A DNA stretch of 13,372 nt from Cudoniella acicularis (Eukaryota; Ascomycota; Leotiomycetes; Helotiales; Helotiaceae), in contig JAAMPI010001530.1 in the NCBI GenBank assembly GCA_013054445.1, forward strand, positions 1 through 13,372, read 5' to 3'. The notes beneath the pieces are model-generated. The model saw only the letters and a list, made by a program, of their open reading frames with translations, was not told the origin of the DNA and made no database searches. Both the position numbers and the translations under genes were made by a program. Of this stretch, positions 7,632 through 13,372 are shown piece after piece (within the stretch, counting starts at the first letter, position 1; each line of letters starts with the position of its first letter).

Positions 7632-7669
7632 AGCCCCTGTTCACATAAGGAGACAGGGGAACAGGGGCT
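7632..7669. repeat. Perfect 11-bp inverted repeat, 16-nt spacer
   Basis: AGCCCCTGTTC at 7632-7642 and GAACAGGGGCT at 7659-7669 are exact reverse complements and could form a GC-rich hairpin. Further ACAGGG copies at 7653-7658 and 7676-7681 surround it. It lies about 230 bp upstream of the Uds1 start codon. Confidence 0.75.
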
Positions 7670-7781
7670 TGAAGGAACAGGGCAAAGGAGCCAGGGACGC
7701 TAGTCTCCGAGCCCAGCGATGGTGCCGGTTGAAGAAACATGAACGCTGTGGCGTCTGAGACACAGGGCAGAGAGGAGAGGA

Positions 7782-7793
7782 GGGGGGGGGGGG
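7782..7793. repeat. 12-base G homopolymer
   Basis: Twelve consecutive G on the plus strand (C on the Uds1 sense strand), inside a purine-rich stretch GAGAGGAGAGGAG. Such tracts are prone to length change and to sequencing error. Confidence 0.85.
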
Positions 7794-8109
7794 AGGCGTC
7801 CATCGGAGTCCCATCCCAGCTCGAAAAAGAAGAGGACATGGCAGTGGTGCACTGTGCAGGACGAGGGTCAGTCTGGTCAGTACTGAGCAGAGACCTGGAT
7901 TAGAAAGGGCCACGAGCTGGCGAAGCGGCGCTGCAGCTGGGCCCATCAGCAGCACAGTTGCGGTTGCACCGCAGGGCTATGGGCTTGTCCCAGAATGAAA
8001 CCGCTTGAGCCCATGCCGTTGCCCACGAACGACAAAACGCTGCCTCGAGTCGCCGTCGTCGTCACTGAACAGGAGCCCAGCAAGCAGAGACCACAGAGTC
8101 GTACTTTGG

Positions 8110-8137
8110 GACTGGCAGACTGGCAGACTGGCAGACT
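8110..8137. repeat. 8-bp tandem repeat, 3.5 copies
   Basis: The unit GACTGGCA is repeated three times without error, followed by GACT. It is followed by a CAGCACCAGCACCAGCA run at 8148-8164. Confidence 0.85.
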
Positions 8138-8965
8138 CAGAGCAGCCCAGCACCAGCACCAGCAACCACCCACTGCAGTCGACACCAGTCTCACTCACAG
8201 TCCTAACAGTGCAGGCAAACCCAGGCAGGCTTGCTCGTGGAAGGTCTCCCCGTTGCACCGTGCCCTCTGCTGGCCTCCTCCAGGCTCCTCCTGCATGAGA
8301 ACTGGAAAACGTGCTACTGCTGCAGCACTCGAGCACTTCATTATTCATTCTTTTTGCTCGGCTATTCTGTGATTTTTGTGAGTAATGGATTATTGCTTTT
8401 CTTGCCCGTAATCCGTGCCCAACTTGGGCCTTTGCGCACGCAATTGGTTGCCGTTCGGCGACAGCGGAGGGTTCGGGCGTCCCTCTAGCACAGACGTTGA
8501 CTTTGGGTTGAGGCGTGAGAGTGACTGAAGTTGTGGGGCAGCCGCGACCAGCTCCGGCCCAGCCAACGCTCTCGTCTTGCCTCTGCTACCACGCTTCTTG
8601 CTTCTACAGTACCCCCTTTATGTCCCAGGATACCCCTCGGCTACACATCTAACGGCTGCCGATGGGCTCAGGACTGGCCGACTTCCACACAAAAAGCAAT
8701 AGAAAGGAGGTTACACACATCTAGAACCCTCCCGCGAAACACTTTTTTCGTAAGTGCCGATGTCTTGAGATCGTCAGATGGCCTTTTTACTAAATCTTAA
8801 GCCATGCGCCTACCACTCGCACAGTGAGGTTCGTAATACGTGCCTCTGAGTCTGAATATGAATATGAATCTCCATCTCCAGCTTCCAACCACAGGCCTTC
8901 ATGCGGTCCGGCAACTCTAGACAAAACCCACTTTTTACGGCATAAAAACCAGCGGGGTCATTTTG

Positions 8966-8995
8966 CTTCTAGCTCCTAGCCTTCTAGCTCCTAGC
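8966..8995. repeat. Perfect 15-bp tandem duplication
   Basis: CTTCTAGCTCCTAGC occurs at 8966-8980 and again at 8981-8995, followed by related CTCCT and TTCTCCTA words to about 9010. No coding potential is visible here. Confidence 0.85.
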
Positions 8996-10710
8996 CTCCT
9001 ATTCTCCTATCCCACACTCCCGCTGTCTTTTTGCATGAAATCGCCACTTTTGCACCATCTCCATCGTGGCCATGATCACTTTTTATGACTCGCGGGAAGG
9101 TGTTCAGATCAGCATGGATCGAGCCCACTAAGAACGCACTTTATATTGACTTTAACCTTCCGTTGATCATCGCGTTATTTCTTCTCATGGAAAAGTAACT
9201 TTGACGCTTGTGCATATCATTCGCATAGGAGGGGTTTCATCGGCATATGACATGTTGTTCCGACCAAAAGAACCCCATCCTCTCCCCCAAAATAAATCTG
9301 TCAAAAATAAGTTTCCAGCCTCTCCTTCCCGACACCTCGGCTCGCCGAGTCCTTATGGCAACAATTACAAAATAGAGACAACTCGTAAATTTGTAACCAT
9401 CACTGAAGCAGTCACCGCAGCAGTCGAGAACCCCAACGGCAGTAAAAATCCCTTCCGAAGAACCTCTCCTTTGCTATGACGCGGGGCAAACTACCCTCTT
9501 CGAGATAGAAACGCCGTGCTCGTTTGTGCGCATACAGGGCTCTGGGGGGTCTGGGATTTTAAGTTGAACACCCGGACAGGGCCATTCTCAAACGGCGATA
9601 GTCTCGACTTTCTCTTCCCAGCGTACATCGCATCTCGACCGCGGTACCTCTCAGAATAGAGCCGGGTCAAGGTCCCTTTTACTGTATCGATCCTCCGATT
9701 CCCGTCCAACCCTCAAGGCCTCCAACACTGCTCCGGGACTTGCGCTATAGTTGGTTCGTCCGGCTGCCCTAAAGATCTGTTGCATGGCCAGGGCACCATG
9801 CGGATGGGCCCTTGGAGATCACAATTACTTGCGAGGGTTCGGCAAGAGAGGGGTGGAAAAAGCTGAGGGAAACGATGGCCAAAACGAAACGGTGTGTCAA
9901 AGTGCAAGATGCCCCAGAAAGGGCGAAAACGGGAATGGGGCCATATGAAGAATGAGGCACAAACCTTTTGAGGCATTTCTGAGCAGCCGACTATTGTACG
10001 AAATACTACTCTCTACACCAGTCAGAAGTTAGAGCTCGAGAGTTGAATTAAGATGACCTCAAGGCTCAGGCTTGGTAAGAGGCCCCCGCCGTGCCTCATC
10101 TCGATCCTCAGGGTTCTGGTACCAAGGCTTCTCAGCACGATCAACCTGTTAAGCCTCGAGCTTGTCAATAGCATCGAATGCTTGTTTCACGGGCTCCTCA
10201 AAGCTTGAAACCTGCCATGGTGCCAGGTTTTAAGACGGATAGCAATTGATAAGAAACACTAAATGAGGCAGCTCCTGGGTCACAAGTATCAATTCAAGTG
10301 CCGGTCCCGGCATTGGCGGGGCATTGAGGGGCAAATCTTCTCTCCTCCTCTCAACTTCTGTGAGCTGGCATGGTATTACAGTTTTAATGTCATGCAATCC
10401 ACCTCACGATCATCACAGTTCACGGCCAACTAATTATCGTGGTGAGGAGAATCTTCAACGCTCAATGCAAGCGCACAGCGACATCTGATCGAGTATCGAG
10501 CGGGACATTTCTTGCGTGCAGATCGGTTGGTCGCATCTAGAGGACCACTCCTCCTCTCACATCGCGGGATTCAACTTCAATATGTGAGCTCTCGGATTAT
10601 ATTTCTTGCATCATAGCTTCTGCGCGATTCAATGAACACCCACCCGCGCTCCGTCACGATGCCTTCTCTCCCTATTAGAACTTGCTATTAGAGGAACTGC
10701 TCCCGCAACG

Positions 10711-10733
10711 CACTGCGCTGCACTGCACTGCAC
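10711..10733. repeat. CACTG pentanucleotide repeat
   Basis: CACTG, CGCTG, CACTG, CACTG, CAC in direct succession, a short imperfect microsatellite in non-coding sequence. Confidence 0.7.
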
Positions 10734-11184
10734 AGATCCTGCACGAAGCTGCAATGGTTCCTTCCAGTTTCCAACCCTTCGCGCATGGTCCTCGACAATT
10801 CCTTCCTCCCACACAAAGAGAACCCCACATTCAAAGTGCTGTCCCTGGCCCAGCAACGAACCTTAACAATTTATCCCTATTTAACCTCCTTCACCGCAAC
10901 ATAAGGAGAGCAAGCACATGACTGCGAGTAGGTCAAAGCCATTCCAAACCCATCAATCTACTCTCCTTTTTCAGAGCTAGATGCGGGGTGTGGTTGCGTT
11001 CTTGATACCCGTCCCGAAAAAGGTGCTTGTGCTGCGGCGGGAGGTTGTCATATCAATTCCGCATCTGCAGAAAGGGAGTGAAGCTTTGAACGATTCGCAC
11101 AGAGCAAGAAACAATTTCAATGCAACACAAAACATTGGCCCAATCCAATTCATTCCAGATACTGCGGAACAGACGGTAGCGACT

Positions 11185-11314
11185 GTACTTATAGTGCCAA
11201 TATGTACTGATGTACAGTACAGGAGGTTACAGTACATCCGCTGGAAGTTCCAGAGAAGAAAAGGGGATCTCCAATGTAGATCCAAACTCTCTAAATCTCA
11301 GGTACTGCCTGTAC
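11185..11314. promoter_or_regulatory. Cluster of seven GTAC palindromes
   Basis: GTAC occurs at 11185, 11204, 11212, 11217, 11232, 11302 and 11311, seven times in 130 bp where about one per 256 bp is expected by chance. Two flanking arms TGTACT and AGTACA around 11203-11221 also form an inverted repeat. GTAC is the core of copper-response elements bound by SBP-domain factors in green algae and plants. A fungal factor with this core is not something I can name, so function is open. Confidence 0.35.
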
Positions 11315-12079
11315 TACTGTATTGAAACTAATTTTCATTCCAAGTCAAAAGCGATCTTCCCTGATCTTCAAATCCTTCAACAAGGAAAATATAGAAAACG
11401 AAACACCAAACAAGATCAACAGCCGTGATAAAATCTCCGTTGTCTCATTGCTTTTTCATGCGGTACTTCCACTATTCAATGCGGCTTCGGCTTCGGCGCA
11501 ACAACGTTTGGTTTCCTTGCATAACGCAGATCATATTACTTTCCCTCTTTCCATCACAATCACATCTTGAGCTTTGACACCACCTGAATCCTTGATCGAA
11601 TCCGATCACGGGAAAAATAGTTGGGATGAAAAAAATCTGAGCCACCACTGCCCACCAGCTCAAAGTGTTCGCTTACCACCCACCGGCCGCGGACTCCGGG
11701 CGAGATGTGATCACAATTCACATCGCTTCATCGGCCTGCGGAGTTAGATACCGTATGCAAAAACAATGCACAACATCACTATCACTATCACAGCACAGCA
11801 CATACATTACCGCATATTTTTTACGCACAAACGCGCACATTCTGTCAAATCTGCACAACTTACCCAGCCAATCCTCTTGGCTTTTGATATCATATAATAT
11901 GCAAGCACTTCCGAAAAGAACCCGTTCGTCATCATCTCGACTTTTCGAATCTCAACTGCCCCAAAAGAAAATTGTGGCAAGCAGGCAACGACCGAACCGA
12001 AAGGCCTCAGACCTCGACCGCCACACACCGGACCCGACTCCATAAAATAAAATAGAACCGAACCCCCAAGAAAACTGAT

Positions 12080-12122
12080 CCTGCCCTATATCGTAGCTTC
12101 TCTAAAAGTATTATAGGGCAGG
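12080..12122. repeat. Perfect 11-bp inverted repeat, 21-nt spacer
   Basis: CCTGCCCTATA at 12080-12090 and TATAGGGCAGG at 12112-12122 are exact reverse complements. An RNA or single-stranded copy could form a stem-loop. The right arm overlaps the start of a G-quadruplex motif. Confidence 0.75.
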
Positions 12123-12139
12123 GCAGGGGCCAGTGGGGG
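12116..12139 (+). other. Canonical G-quadruplex motif
   Basis: Four G tracts of three or more (12116-12118, 12121-12123, 12126-12129, 12135-12139) are separated by loops of 2, 2 and 5 nt, which fits the G3+N1-7 pattern. More G runs follow to about 12180. Confidence 0.7.
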
Positions 12140-12195
12140 ACAAGGAAAAGGGGTGGCGGGACGCCGACCGGGCACCGGGCCTCCCTGTCCCTGGG

Positions 12196-12212
12196 TCGAA
12201 ACGTGGTTTCGA
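12196..12212. repeat. Short perfect hairpin, 7-bp stem
   Basis: TCGAAAC, loop GTG, GTTTCGA. No run of T follows that would suggest an RNA polymerase III or bacterial terminator. Confidence 0.6.
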
Positions 12213-12578
12213 AACTTTGGTGTGGTTGAGGCTTGTCTTGCCGTAGCCATTTTGGCTTATCGGCTGCGATTAGGAATCTCGAACTTTTGAGGCTTTGAAA
12301 CGTGACGGTTGCGTCTTTTCATTCCTGATTGTACTTTTACTTTACTTTTGCGCTCTAGACTGATCACTATCTTTTAAATTTCAATTAATAAGGATGAACG
12401 TGCAAATGAAATTTTGAAATGAAAATAGGCGCAAGAATAGGGATGAACGAACTAATTGCATCCGATCGCAGAACAGCTTTGGGATGAATCTTTCCGTCCG
12501 TAACTTGCCAAGCAACCGGCAACGAAAGGCACAGCTAGAGAACCGTGCTCTGCTCCCCTCTTTTGCTGCGCACAATCG

Positions 12579-12595
12579 CACACACACACACACAC
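12579..12595. repeat. CA dinucleotide microsatellite, eight units
   Basis: Uninterrupted (CA)8 plus C, flanked by GCG and GAG. It is non-coding and likely polymorphic. Confidence 0.9.
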
Positions 12596-13372
12596 GAGTG
12601 CGAAATACACGGTGCTCTCAATTAATTTCATTAAAGTCGGCCTTCGGACCTTCAGTTTGCGCTTGAGCTTTGGGAATCTCATTATTTTGCAGCCGCAATT
12701 GCAGCCGCGCAGGCGCAGCAAACGCACCAAAGCAATTCTCACTACTACTCTACGCAACTGTACGTGTGGCATCTGCACCCTTCGGTTTGATTCGGTTGGG
12801 ATGGGAAACCTGACAAAGGGGAAGGTGGGAAAATACGATGTGTCTGGCCTAAAATGGCCTCTCTTCTTCGGAACATTTTGAAGACATAGAGGTGCATATT
12901 CATTTCCGATGGCACCGGAGATGGCTTGTCCCCTTTTTTGTCTTTCCCACGTTGCAATTGGAAGCCCGCCGTGTCGGAGATAGCGAGTGAGGCGGCTGAC
13001 CCCAGGTTTCAGATCAGGTACAAGACACTAGTTCTTGAACACAAGAAAACGTGCCCACCCGATAAGACAGACATTATTATTAATTGTTTTCAGAATTCGC
13101 GCCTCCTCTTAGTTTGGGGGCAAGAGGATCGTACGAAAAAAGTGCCACGGAAAAGATGGACTTGAGATGTTGAGGCTTTGGATGTTTGATTGTGATGGGG
13201 AGTAGATGATTCAGTTTCAGAAGGTACGACTCCGCGATCCTGAGAACCGAGGTACTAAATTTGTGACATCCCGGCCTCTCGCAGGAAAAAAGTGCAAGAG
13301 ACTTGAATTTGATAACATTCGAGTTGATTTCTATAATTTCGAGAATGAATCAAATTTCAGGAGAGAGGGAAC

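Larger units (their letters stand above)
7601..13372. other. Long gene-poor region, probably intergenic/regulatory
   Basis: No conserved protein, tRNA, rRNA or transposon was recognised in 5.8 kb. All frames are short (at most about 126 codons), overlap each other on both strands and have low-complexity or random composition. Positions 7601-8480 are GC-rich with G runs and direct repeats. Positions 8480-10600 are mixed sequence with pyrimidine tracts. Positions 10600-11600 hold CACTG repeats and a GTAC cluster. Positions 12060-12230 are strongly G-rich with two inverted repeats, and 12300-13372 is mixed with a CA microsatellite. Fungal developmental regulators sometimes have such long upstream regions, so it may serve Uds1 on the left, a gene off the right edge, or an unannotated non-coding RNA. 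None of these is shown by the sequence. Confidence 0.5.

Noticed and set aside
7995..8372. Several overlapping 82-125 codon frames on both strands
   Set aside because: They exist because the stretch is GC-rich with tandem repeats; no domain, no start context preference and no consistent splice structure.
9201..9479. 92-codon plus-strand frame
   Set aside because: No similarity recognised and it is isolated in gene-poor sequence; too weak to call as a gene.
11665..12045. 126-codon plus-strand frame
   Set aside because: The start is a non-ATG codon, composition is Ser/Thr/His-rich from short CA/TCA repeats, and a 78-codon frame overlaps on the other strand.
13306..13356. 8-bp AT-rich inverted repeat AATTTGAT/ATCAAATT near the right edge
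   Set aside because: Short, AT-rich and widely spaced (35 nt), so easily expected by chance.
7601..13372. tRNA, rRNA, transposon or CRISPR elements in the gene-poor region
   Set aside because: No B-box (GGTTCGANTCC) with an A-box partner, no terminal inverted or long direct repeats, no transposase or reverse-transcriptase motifs and no spaced identical repeats were found by eye.

Overview
The window looks like nuclear DNA of a filamentous ascomycete (Pezizomycotina). The evidence is short GT-AG introns of about 50-62 nt with CTAAC-type branch points, pyrimidine-rich leaders before start codons, an F-box gene of the expanded fungal type, a secreted pepsin-like (A1) protease and a septation protein of the Uds1 family. 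Class Leotiomycetes is only a guess. No prokaryotic operon, CRISPR array, tRNA, rRNA or intact transposon was seen.

Layout. Positions 2-202 hold an open frame running in from the left edge, possibly the 3' end of an unknown gene, followed by an AT-rich spacer. Positions 481-2626 (+) are an F-box gene whose conserved parts lie in successive frames. Part of this is explained by introns and part only by two apparent +1 frameshifts. Positions 2823-4276 (+) begin as a pepsin-family aspartic protease with signal peptide, propeptide and DTG active site. It carries a nonsense codon in the GTPPQ motif and a 1-nt deletion. Past the fourth exon start it changes in frame into the C-terminal part of an NAD(P)-binding epimerase/SDR-like protein, before the second catalytic Asp. 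Positions 4277-5336 hold no convincing gene.

Positions 5337-7399 (-) contain the one clearly intact gene, a three-exon gene for a 653-residue Uds1-domain protein. Its disordered N-terminal half carries three HxRxxS motifs, the NDR-kinase consensus, and one 14-3-3-like motif. From about 7600 to the right end (5.8 kb) there is no supportable gene. This stretch holds a 12-G run, two perfect 11-bp inverted repeats (one overlapping a canonical G-quadruplex motif), a dense GTAC cluster and several short tandem repeats. It may be a long regulatory region for the divergent Uds1 gene and/or a gene beyond the right edge.

Taken together, a decayed and rearranged left half (two adjacent broken genes, one chimeric) sits beside a conserved gene with a large, structure-rich upstream region. 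The main points of interest are the protease/epimerase chimera, its RIP-like stop, the kinase-motif cluster in the Uds1 protein and the structured intergenic sequence.
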